Shown in pieces: positions 46,090 through 55,614 of a stretch of DNA of 64,000 bases. Positions within the stretch are counted from its first letter, which is position 1, and the number at the start of each line of letters is the position of its first letter. The notes under the pieces are model-generated. The model was not told the origin of the DNA and ran no database searches. It saw only the letters and a list, made by a program, of their open reading frames with translations. The position numbers and the translations under genes were made by a program. Location of the stretch: positions 141,801 to 205,800 of the forward strand of contig NBIV01000132.1 of the NCBI GenBank assembly GCA_003194525.1, given 5' to 3'. Origin of the DNA: Gracilariopsis chorda (Eukaryota > Rhodophyta > Florideophyceae > Gracilariales > Gracilariaceae).

Positions 46090-47631
46090 GCCTCAAGACC
46101 CAAGTAGTTCGGGCACTGAATCGGAATCCGTCACATTCCGGTCTGGAGGCAGAGTTGTCCTTCGCAAGATACACAGTAATCTCATGTTTGTGAATCTTTC
46201 AAATTACGTGTTGATAAGAGTAGAGCACAGAAACGTTATATAGAAAGATTGCTTGAAATTGAAAAAACGGACCTCGCATCGCATATCGCTAGTAGTAGAA
46301 TGCAATGATCGTAAATTCCTCCCATCGTAGGAGTCCATATGTGCTCGTGTATTCTTGTTGAAAACGGCATGTTTGGTTGCCTTAAGGGAAGGTTAGCAAT
46401 CCTATCCCTGGGGCCACGAGAAAAACCACGCAACGCTGTCACGCTTCAAGTTCAGGAAAACGAGTCTCGTGGCCTTTTCAAAAGCGTTTCGTCGTGTGCG
46501 CTTACCTTTGAAGGTGAGAGTGTACTGTGGTACAGCTGCAGAGCATACCAGAGGAATAGTGCTTCGCAATTTCCCACGTACTCTTGGCACCCAAACGTGC
46601 CAATCGTAATAGAAAGCTAACCTTTGACCCTTGTACGTCGTCCAGATGGTTACGTGGCTTTCGATGTCCGGATCTGGGCGTGCCTTTTTTTATTTCGTCC
46701 GAGAAGTGTCTGCATCTCTGGAGTACGAAGGGTAACTCCTACGAGATGTGGAGAAATTCTGCAAGCTGTACAATTTCCAGGAGACATTTGAAGTTCGCAG
46801 AAAGCCGTTATGTGAGGACGGCAAACACGACGTAATTTGCGAGTGAGGGATATACAAAGGCCATGCCGCGCAATCGCGATCCTGTTTCCTGTTTATACAA
46901 ATGAAACACTAGCGTACACGAAATGAGACTATAGCTCCGGTGTGCTATGGCTTCAAATGAGACTACTGCTGTTAGAATTTGGATGGCTTTGCCAGCCCTT
47001 CCCAAGGTCAGTTCTTGACTTGCCACACCCACAAACTGAATCTGTCATGTGAGAACCCAACGCCTTGGAGATGCAGTGAGGGTATCTATTTTGGGAGTTT
47101 TGGTATGCTTTGGATATTACTGGCTTTGTAGGGTTCACTTGAGCTTTTCCCAATTGGCTTCAGCGTGCAAATCAGCTTGAAGGGAGATCAAGGGAAGAAA
47201 CTGAACTCAAATAGTTGAAATCGAACTGCACGCCAGCAGCAGCACTTGTCTGTCAGCTCATAAGTGGTGCTACCGAGCCTGACATGTGCCGATTGTAAAA
47301 CATTTCATTCCAGTGGTAAGGATTAGCCTTCTAACGGTTACAGGGGTAAAATGATATCCCTGGTAATGTGGTAAGGGTCAATTCTTAACTCTGTAGCTTC
47401 GGTACTCTTGTATCCTTTACGTTTCTTTCTTAAACACATGAATGTTTGATTGTGCTCTTCAAGCTGCGTCATTACAAAACAGTATCATTCGACTGGCTGC
47501 CAGTCAGCGCGTACACGAGGTTCACTGTCAAGCCCGTCTGATAGGCGAGTAATAATGAGCTGCAGAATACCACGGCATTACTTTCGAATACCTTAGATTA
47601 CTTCTAGAAAGGTAATACCGCTGCCTCGGAA
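46090..47631. other. Intergenic, no gene recognised
   Basis: Short frames without domains on both strands; no repeat pair recognised. Confidence 0.4.
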
Positions 47632-47970
47632 TCAGAGGCACGTGCCCGTGAACACACACAAATTCCTGCAGTACTGCCGTTTCTCTAACATGATATACGT
47701 GTTGTAACTGGCCTTGGAACAGACATGCCTTTCAGTGCGCGGATCTCTGTAATAGATAGATGCTCCGTAGAACCGACCAAAATTTAACGAGTTGTCCACA
47801 CAGCGCAGGGGGCCTGTGCCGTCGCACCTACCACGGGTAAGTGCGAACCAATCCGGGCAGGTGTTTAGACCGCTAAGTGTTGCGGGACAAGAGCTCGACC
47901 AGCCGCCTACAGCCGGCACTGAAGTAACATTAGTTCGAAGTGAAGTCTTAAGCACGATGAACCAGACCAT
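47632..47970 (-). CDS. Cysteine-containing hypothetical protein, 112 aa
   Basis: ATG at 47,970 on the minus strand. Eight cysteines are spread along the chain (CPATLSGLNTCPDW, GRCDGTGPLRC, then VCS, YC, LC, TC). The N-terminus is mildly hydrophobic but not a clear signal peptide. No family recognised. Confidence 0.3.
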   Translation of the reverse strand: MVWFIVLKTSLRTNVTSVPAVGGWSSSCPATLSGLNTCPDWFALTRGRCDGTGPLRCVDNSLNFGRFYGASIYYRDPRTERHVCSKASYNTYIMLEKRQYCRNLCVFTGTCL

Positions 47971-48945
47971 TGGTTCTTATAACTTCAGAAGTGTATACTC
48001 TGGAATCAGTAGCTGCATATCGGCATAGCTGCTCTGTGGACATTTGAATGCATAGACTATGTTTACTTTGAGAAAACGTCGATGGCTGATGGAAAGGAAG
48101 ACAGTACCCTATTCCCTGTTGACGAGGCCTCTCTGCGTTGCTGGCTTGTTTAAAGAGGTTTTCTTTCGAAGGAAGAAATCGAGCCTTGCGATTCATATCG
48201 AATTACCAACGTTACGGAATACTGAGACTTGCACGTTATAGCGCTACCCCTGTATCTACAAGGCCTGCTGCAAGGCAATATTGCGGGGTGCGCTGTATTT
48301 AGTTCATGCTGGAACGATCTCAAGGTCGATAGCGCTTTCGTTCATCTACTGAAGCATTTCAGAAATCAGTGTCTAGTTGACGAGTACCCCTGGTACAGTT
48401 ACCCGATCCCTTTCTCTAAAGCCTCAGTACATCGTTTTGCTTTCTGTACATAATGAAGTAGATCTGAGGAGCCACAAGTGCTCTCTGCTTTGATACTTCC
48501 TAAAATCCCGCTAACATCGTGCCAAAGCGTTTGGAGTACTAATATATATCAGCTGGCACTAACCAATCGAGCCCCTTAGCTACCCTATCATCAACAAACA
48601 CATCTGGACAATTGTCGTGAAGTCAGCTTTGATGAATATTTGCAAGGAGATTTTCGGTAAGGGGACTCGGGCCAAGGCACATGACTGAAACACAGAAGTC
48701 GTTTTCGTGGTAAAGGGTTACACGCAGACACTTGGTATGTAAGCTAATCGTCTGCCTTGTTTTCCTAGCTTCCTTTCAACAAAGCTATAACAATGCGAAG
48801 GGTTGACGTGAAGATTCTTGTGTGATCATCAGTGGTACTGTAGGTTACACTTCAAAATTCCTACGGCAATATGCGTAGGTGCCCACCCAATAAAGCAACC
48901 GCATGGCATGATATGTTCCAACGGCACCTTTGGCAACATGAGGCA
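47971..48945. other. Intergenic, no gene recognised
   Basis: No domain, RNA gene or clear repeat recognised. Confidence 0.4.
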
Positions 48946-49184
48946 AAAGGTAAAAATAATCATCCCCACTCTATCCCAACACATCTCCCGCATGGTATGT
49001 CAAGCGATCTCCTATCTATAGCTTGAATTGAGGCGTCCCTGCAAAAAGTGTTCGTCCGGAGCATAATATGCTCATATTATGATATGTAACACGGTGTCAA
49101 AAAAGTAATGTGAAAATAATCATTCGTTGTCTACACTAACGCATCTCCCGTATGGTCAGCTGTTGCGATCTTCTATCTGTAGCA
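48946..49184 (+). repeat. Direct repeat pair upstream of secreted-protein gene
   Basis: About 75 bp at 48,946-49,023 recur at 49,107-49,184. Shared words are AAAATAATCAT, CATCTCCCG(C/T)ATGGT and GCGATCT(C/T)CTATCT(A/G)TAGC. Between them a short AT palindrome (CATAATATGCTCATATTATG) lies near 49,063. Confidence 0.55.
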
Positions 49185-49203
49185 CACGTCTGAAACTCAA
49201 CAG

Positions 49204-49210
49204 TATAAAG
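49204..49210 (+). promoter_or_regulatory. TATA box of secreted-protein gene
   Basis: TATAAAG followed directly by CTGAG, 109 nt before the chosen ATG. It matches the box at 31,110. Confidence 0.55.
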
Positions 49211-49312
49211 CTGAGATCTCCAGCTCTCTCTCTTTCAGTCCAAGATTATCTCACCAGTCTACAATCCAACCCCGAACTGCTGCCGTGCATTGTGCCCGAA
49301 TTCTCCATCCCG

Positions 49313-50434
49313 ATGTTGGCTCGAATTGTTCTTTCTTTCTTGACTGTGCTAATTTTTGCGATTTCTGCCCATGCCAATGACTATGCTGTGACGATTGGCG
49401 CGGACAATGGAGTTACGACAAGGTATCAGATAGTCGTTCGTTCTTGCCAGGACTCGTCATGCGGAACACAAACAATAACCGGTCGCACAGGGCGGTCGAC
49501 CAAAGTACTCGCGAAGTACATCACTGGTGACATCAGAAGCATTACATTTCAGCTTCTGAACGACAAGGATCCTGCAGCGAATGGCAAAGACGTGAATCTG
49601 ATCATCAGAGATGTAACGATCGAAGGCATTAGCGTCTTCCCATCTGCGTTGGTTGATCAGGGTGTCATCAGAGTTCAGTGCATCAGAACCAGGGACGGAA
49701 GCATCGTTTCTAGCTGCCCGAGATCGTATCGTGGCACCGATGCCTATGTTATTCCATGGAACGACGTGCTGTACAAGTTCGACCAGCTTTATACGGTATC
49801 GCAACATGTCGACCATAGGCATCGACACTTGGGCTTCTTCGGCTGGGGCGTGCCCGACAAGCGATGTGGGACTATTACAGATTATTCCGGCTCTTATTGT
49901 ATCAACAAAGCGAATGAACTGGCAGTCACTGCTCCTCTCTACAGCTATCCTGAGAGCGGGAACGGCGCCGGCCTAGACTACCCCAGAGGCAACTTTTATT
50001 TTGAAAGTGGCAAAGATATTGACTGGCGGGGTACGAATGTCGACTACAGGAAAGCGCTGAAATTTGCAATGGAAGACACCGGAATTGCAAGCTACAGATT
50101 TCAGAAGAACCAGGTTTGTCCGGACCCGAAATACAAAAGTGTCGTTGTGGACTGGAAGGGCCCTAACGGTGCATCGGTGAACATGGACATACCTACAAAG
50201 AACAATGTTGGTGGCAGCGGGCCACTGGCTCCGCACATTGGCGTGACGTACACCAAGTGGATCGATGGGAAAAAGAACAAGACAACTCGTCACATCTTCA
50301 TCGACTCTGTGCCTTATACGCGCGTTAAACTCGATACAGACCGCAAGAACGCTCCGAAACCGATTACTTTGACACCAAAAGAATGTGTGCTCAATTACGA
50401 CCCTCATGACGAGACGCGAATGATCATAGTTTGA
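49313..50434 (+). CDS. Secreted protein, 373 aa, possible xylan-binding-type module
   Basis: The open frame reaches back to 49,127, but the ATG at 49,313 is chosen because it begins a clear signal peptide (LARIVLSFLTVLIFAISAHA). The upstream ATGs lie in or before the predicted leader. Residues ~25-110 (YQIVVRSCQ, then ITFQLLNDKDPAANGKDVNLIIRDVTIEG) resemble the beta-sandwich of CBM36/CBM60-type carbohydrate-binding modules, where an F-x-ND...D-x-N-L motif binds calcium and sugar. The remaining ~260 residues contain several Cys and Trp and no recognised domain. Single exon, intact. A cell-wall or extracellular-matrix role is plausible but unproven. Confidence 0.65.
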   Translation: MLARIVLSFLTVLIFAISAHANDYAVTIGADNGVTTRYQIVVRSCQDSSCGTQTITGRTGRSTKVLAKYITGDIRSITFQLLNDKDPAANGKDVNLIIRDVTIEGISVFPSALVDQGVIRVQCIRTRDGSIVSSCPRSYRGTDAYVIPWNDVLYKFDQLYTVSQHVDHRHRHLGFFGWGVPDKRCGTITDYSGSYCINKANELAVTAPLYSYPESGNGAGLDYPRGNFYFESGKDIDWRGTNVDYRKALKFAMEDTGIASYRFQKNQVCPDPKYKSVVVDWKGPNGASVNMDIPTKNNVGGSGPLAPHIGVTYTKWIDGKKNKTTRHIFIDSVPYTRVKLDTDRKNAPKPITLTPKECVLNYDPHDETRMIIV

Positions 50435-50518
50435 TATTAACTGATAGGTCGCCGTCATGAGATGATCCGGTGACATTCTGTTTTAAGTTTGGCGCACGTA
50501 TGCGCATTGAGCACTGCC

Positions 50519-50524
50519 AATAAA
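50519..50524 (+). terminator. Polyadenylation signal AATAAA
   Basis: AATAAA, 85 nt after the stop of the secreted-protein gene, followed by a TG-rich stretch (GCTGTTGTTGTG). Confidence 0.55.
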
Positions 50525-50811
50525 ATGCTGTTGTTGTGTTTCGCAGCTACACGATGGTGTAGCAATCCTACCTTTTGCTGAGGTGCTCACGTGACGTCTC
50601 ATTCAAGACATTTGCGTCCAGTGCCATGAAAGGCACCAGAAGCGTGTGGCGACGCGCACACCCGTCCAGGTCACACACGTAGCCCATCGCGCCTCCATAA
50701 AGCACCCAGGAACCCTCCGTACGCCGCCGGGGTTTCTGGGCATCTGTCGTCGTCACAAAGCGCAAGCCCTATAAGTAGGCCTTACGCTTTGGGTGCAAAT
50801 TTTGCACCACG

Positions 50812-50988
50812 ATGCCCAAAACGTATGTGCGCGATGAGTCGCAACTGCGCAGGTGGCCAGCAGGTGTGCCTGAGGAGTTCCAAGGCGGCCGAACCCGCAT
50901 TGAAGGATGCTGCAAAGAAGGATTTGAAGCTTGGGCCTTGAGTGGATCCCAGGAGACTTCTGGCAATCAGAACCCACTGCAGCTCTAA
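50812..50988 (+). CDS. Possible small protein, 58 aa
   Basis: ATG at 50,812, TAA at 50,986. Contains RRWPAGVPEEFQGGR and GCCKEGFEAW. No family recognised; could be a fragment. Confidence 0.2.
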   Translation: MPKTYVRDESQLRRWPAGVPEEFQGGRTRIEGCCKEGFEAWALSGSQETSGNQNPLQL

Positions 50989-51640
50989 GTCTACTGTAGT
51001 TGAAGCACTGTTTCCTTAAGGGATTACATCTGTCTGACTGGTGCAGAGAGCATAACTACATCAAGACCAGGACATCTATGAACAAGTAAACTTTTTTACT
51101 CTTTTGTTGCTATTTTGCCAACTTCTTTCTTGCGATACTAAAACATCGCCATCTTTTAAAGTTTGAGGAGAAGCTGCATCTTGAAATGTCCGTATCGTAG
51201 GGTAAGGTCAAGCTACACTCTGGTGATAGGTGCGCAGAATAGTGTGGCGTAGCAGGCATGCATTGCGGCGTTTTCAGACACTGTCTAATGCACTGAGTAT
51301 TTTGTTTACGGAAAAAGTCTGCTATGGGAAGCAAAGCTGGGCTTTTGTTAGAATATGTCCTAGAGCTTGTGAACTAGCACAACGAATAGAGAAGCCCTTC
51401 CGAACCCCATTGTTCTCTGAGATTTCTGACGTGATGGCAAGAATCTTTGTACCTCTCTCAAAGCTGTATCATTGGGAAGTCCTGGCTTGCAAAGGCTAGA
51501 GTCTAACACTAGCGAACCCGGCGTTAAGTGCTAAACCACAAGGGTATAGTTTTGATAGGGCCAGTGATGTACAACGTGGATGTGTTGTATACAATGACGT
51601 GGTGCAAGACTGACGTGACTCTGCAGCCTGGCGCAGAAAG
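50989..51640. other. No gene recognised
   Basis: Nothing identifiable. Confidence 0.4.
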
Positions 51641-51872
51641 AATCTGGGAGGCGATCAGCCTGTTGCACTACTGAGTTGCACTACTGACGTAAGCTCAACA
51701 ACTACTTACGCTGACATGAGCCTCGTGCAGCTCGCGCTGCTTCGAGGATGAGCTAAAATAAACTCCTGAGTCGCGCTTGGCACTGCCTGCCAAGGGCGGG
51801 GGACAGTGACGAAGACGGAGGACTTCTCACTGCGTTTTCTCCCCTTTGAACGGACCTTGTGCGCTGCGCGAA

Positions 51873-52467
51873 ATGTCCACACAACCAATAGTAATGGGCC
51901 CAGCACAGGGTAGCACAATACCCTTCGTGCCTACAGGCCCCTTAATGTTCAATCCTGCGGGAGATTTGCAAGAATATTGTCGGGAAGTGTCACGTTGGGT
52001 TGAAAAGATTCAAGCAGCGTCGCAACAAGGTTCCGATCGTCTCTGAAAACAAAACAGTCTATGCCACACTCGCAAGACACTTGTAAGACCATAGTTTTCC
52101 GAAGGAGCAGAAAGCTATCGTCGACGAGGTTCAGAGGAAAAAACCTATCAACTACACGCATGCAGACCAGATTGAGGCCTTCAAGCAGATTTTAAAGCTA
52201 ATCGCAGTTGACCCCCTGATAACAGTTGTTGCACGCTTGATCAAATTGGCGAGATCCTTTCAATCACGCTCCTCAACAATGCTTTGATCAATGAAGAAAC
52301 CCTCACCAACGCTAAGCTTCAGCTCGTAGCTTTAGCAGAGACTCGAATAAAAGCCGAGGTTCAAGAAGAAATCTCTATTACAATAGAGTCAATTGTTCAA
52401 GGGTTGAAGTTATTCAGTGATCTGAAACAGGTGCTTCAACGAAACGAAAACCGACCGCTATCATCTG
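51873..52467 (+). pseudogene. Remnant of a retroelement gag-like ORF, cut by chromovirus 2
   Basis: The ATG at 51,873 starts a frame with PTGPLMFNPAGDLQEYCREVSRW, a gag-like opening. It is lost at 52,044 and a helical stretch resumes at 52,284-52,467 (LALAETRIKAEVQEE-like). The sequence ends exactly at the LTR start. The region just before (51,700-51,860) carries short hairpins such as TTGGCA CTGCC TGCCAA, as in LTRs here. Confidence 0.4.
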
Positions 52468-53291
52468 TGAAGTGCAACGCCCTCAGGGAGGGATTCTTGG
52501 TACTTGAACGCTTTCCCGATATTATCGGTTGTGTAGTGTGTATATGAACTACGCCCCACTATGGTGGATATGGACACGTCGGACACGGTTTCGGGTCAAT
52601 TGGCGGTTGGCCACAGTAGTGGATGTTGCCACGAAATGTGGAGTATTTTAGTTAATATTATTTATTGTTTTCACACCCATTACTGGGAAGCTAGTACTTA
52701 GTGCGACGGCGCACTGCCGTCGCACCAGTAAATCTTCTCCAAGAAGGGACCCCAACCTGGGGAATTGGCTCTAGTTGTTGCCGCTTGCGCGCGTACTCTA
52801 CTCCTCCTTGGAGGGAAACGCCGTAAACCACGGGACATCTAACCCCCTTGCACATCTAAAGAAGCCCATCCTTGGGAGTACAATTGTTCCAATCATATTG
52901 TTGTTTCGCCCTGTATAGGGATATTGTTACCGGCATCGCCGTATCTGTTCGTCGCTCTCGCGACTCACATCGTCCTCTCTTCCTCCTCTTCGCCCTTCCT
53001 TCTTCCCCTTTATAGGGTAGCATCTCCTGCTATCCGCGGCCCTCGTGTGCGCATCCGCTCGCACACCCCCACTAACGTGGAACATACCTCTACTGAGGAT
53101 CACATCCCGCTCACGCGGATACCGATTCTTCGCCTTCACCTCCCTGCGCGAGTGGCGACAGGTGTCCCTGGTCTTACAAACCGGCTTCGCCGTGACACCT
53201 CTGGGAGGGTTTCACCCAACTGGGTTCACCTCGTGAGAGGAAGATCCGGAACGTCTTTCGGTGTTTTTCCCCTTTGGGGCATTGCACCACA
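52468..53291 (+). repeat. 5' LTR of chromovirus 2
   Basis: Starts TGAAGTGCAACGCCC and ends GGGCATTGCACCACA, near-complementary termini. Matches 63,322-64,000 over its first 679 nt. It holds a strong hairpin (GTGTGCG, 8-nt loop, CGCACAC near 53,045). Confidence 0.85.
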
Positions 53292-53294
53292 AAG

Positions 53295-53316
53295 TGGTCT
53301 CCCGACCTAGAATCGG
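53295..53316 (+). other. Primer-binding site of chromovirus 2
   Basis: TGGTCTCCCGACC followed by TAGAATCGG. Its reverse complement ends in CCA and contains a T-loop-like CCGATT block at the right distance, so a tRNA 3' end could pair with it. Which tRNA is not clear. Confidence 0.5.
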
Positions 53317-53395
53317 TTTTTGTTTCCCTCTAACGAGGTTTGTTTTTATTTACCGGAAGTTCCGTGATCGTTTCCCGTCGTAACGGTATTTTCTC

Positions 53396-55567
53396 ATGTC
53401 GAGAAATCCCTCCGATGCGGAGCCAGTGGTTACGCGTAGTCGCTCCCGCGACAACGCGGACACATCCGAAGTTCGGTTCGTACCCCGTATCCCTATACGG
53501 ACAAGTTCCAGCCGTACTGGCGCCGCTTCATCGCGGAATGATATCCCCAACCGGGAACCCCGGAACCTCCTTTTGCCCTCGTTATCACCCCCGCAGGGGA
53601 ATGCAGCATCGATTCCGGCTGTTGCCGCAGTGCCCCAGGCGCCCCGGCCTGCTCCGGCTGTCGCGGCTTCAAGCCCCCGTGGAACGGGCGATAACAACCC
53701 CCAGGGGACTTCCCTGCAGTCCCAGGTCCGCGCTCTGTGGACCCCTAATGACACCCTTGTAGGGGAACTAAAATCCCTCCAAGAGGTGGTCTCGGCAACC
53801 CCCGTAAAGGAGGTCGCCGAGGAACTCCGTATTTTACGGTCTGACGTCAACTCCGTGTTGGAGAGTTTGGGACAACCCGCCACCTTCATCGAAGGAGTTG
53901 AAGCCCGATTTGATCGGATTGGTGCCCGCCTGGAGACGCTGGAGCAGTTCGTCCTCATCGACTAACCATCCCCGGATGATCCGGTAAACGAGGCATCGCA
54001 CAAAGACCAGCTTGCTGGGAAGAAGAAACGCCGTCATCGACGGAAACACCACCGAAAATATTCGGACTCCGATTCTTCGACATCGTCGTACTCATCCCGA
54101 AACCATTCGGTTAGCTCGAGCTCCTCGGACTCCGACTCGGAGGACGAGAAGCGAGGCTACTCCTCCCGCTCGAAGCGGTCATCGGCCACTGAAGGTGTGG
54201 TCCGAACCCGCCAGAAGTGGAGAAGACACCGCGGTCTCCGGGAATTGAAACTGACAAACCCGGATTACCGGAAGCTTTTATCATACCGGTACTACTGGCT
54301 CGAAGAATCGTCACTTGTACGTACGCCCCGTGGTACGGGAAAGGTGCGAGAATGCATTAAGCGAATGCAGCTCTCGCTCCGCAACCAGTATTTTACTGGA
54401 GAGGACCCAGTCCTAGTACTGTATTTCCTATCCCGCTTTGTAGCGGAGGCCGATATCCTCGGTATGAATGAGGGACAAGCCTATTTGGCTTTACCGTATT
54501 TCTTACGGGGAGTGGCGGAGGACCAATACACCTCTGTCAGAGGATCTTCTCGCGCCTCCGAGGGAGGAGTTACTTGCTGGCCGGAGGCTGTGCAGTATCT
54601 TCTGCGCTCCTACGCTACCAACACCGCTATTCAGCAGGCTATCCTCGCTTTGCGAGATACACGCCAGCGTGCTGGAGAGACCGAGACCGATTACTCGGTG
54701 CGCCTTAACAAGGCTTTCCACAGATGTGGTAACGTATACCCCGCTGGGGAGCGCAGTACCATGTTCATTGATGGTCTTGACCCGGCAATCCGGAGTTTAG
54801 TAACCCGTTCTTGGGAGGAAAAGCGGAGGATCACCTACCTCGAGCTGTTCCAACACGCCCGAGCGGAAGGGGATGCACTTCGTGCAAGAACTCCGAACAA
54901 TCGGTCTAAATCCGCCAATGCGTTGTTGCTGGAAAGCGAAGCTTCCTCTCTCCCGCTCACCGCGGATGGTAACCCTGGACAGGGATTTGATACCGTGCAT
55001 TTAGTGCAGGGGGATGGTGTGTCGATACCCACCAGTGATTTACCGTCAACGACGGAGATGACCCGTGATACGGGAACGGAAGACCCCGTTTTGTACAGTG
55101 GTAACAGTCGGGTTCAACCCCAACGACTCCCGTTTTCAAACGGTCAATCCCGTTATCAACGGCCTGGATGGACTGACACCCGCCCTGCGGTTCACTTCTC
55201 CGATACTCGGAATAATAATCCGCGTGTCGCGGTGCTGGCTCTCATTTGCCACCGTTATGCCCATGGCCATACCTCTCCTCAGTGTACTTGTTCACTGAAG
55301 GATATGACCAAGGTGGTGGCAAATTATGAGGCCCTCACTCCAGAGGAGAAACGTTCCGTCCCGACGGCTTCCTACCTCCGTGCTAAAACGGACTTTTCCC
55401 ACGCCCTACCACAGACCCCGCGTGCGCGGCAAGCTTCATACACCCCGATTGGGGAGATCACGCAACCATCCGTTGCAACCCCCGCTTATGCGGATAGAAA
55501 CCCCCGTCAACGGGATGAAGCACTCGTTGTCGAGGAAACCAACCCACCGCCGAAGGCGGAAAACTAA
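53396..55567 (+). pseudogene. Gag of chromovirus 2, one in-frame TAA
   Basis: The frame runs from ATG 53,396 to TAA 55,565, broken only by TAA at 53,963-53,965. Order: Ser/Pro/Ala-rich N-terminus; coiled-coil-like helix (ELRILRSDVNSVLES; FDRIGARLETLEQF); after the stop a Lys/Arg cluster and a Ser-Asp/Arg-Ser tract (54,060-54,180) like SR proteins; the Retrotrans_gag core (FLSRFVAEADILGMNEGQAY, DYSVRLNKAFHRCG); and a knuckle-like CHRYAHGHTSPQC in which the second Cys is Tyr. About 720 codons is long for gypsy Gag. The stop could be a lone mutation in this copy or a read-through site. Confidence 0.8.
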
Positions 55568-55614
55568 CTGAGGGAGTCTCCCCATTAGGAGAGGCGTCCT
55601 CAAGAACGAGGCTG

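Noticed and set aside
54012-54248. Frame overlapping gag of chromovirus 2
   Set aside because: Shadow of the Arg/Ser-rich gag region in another frame.
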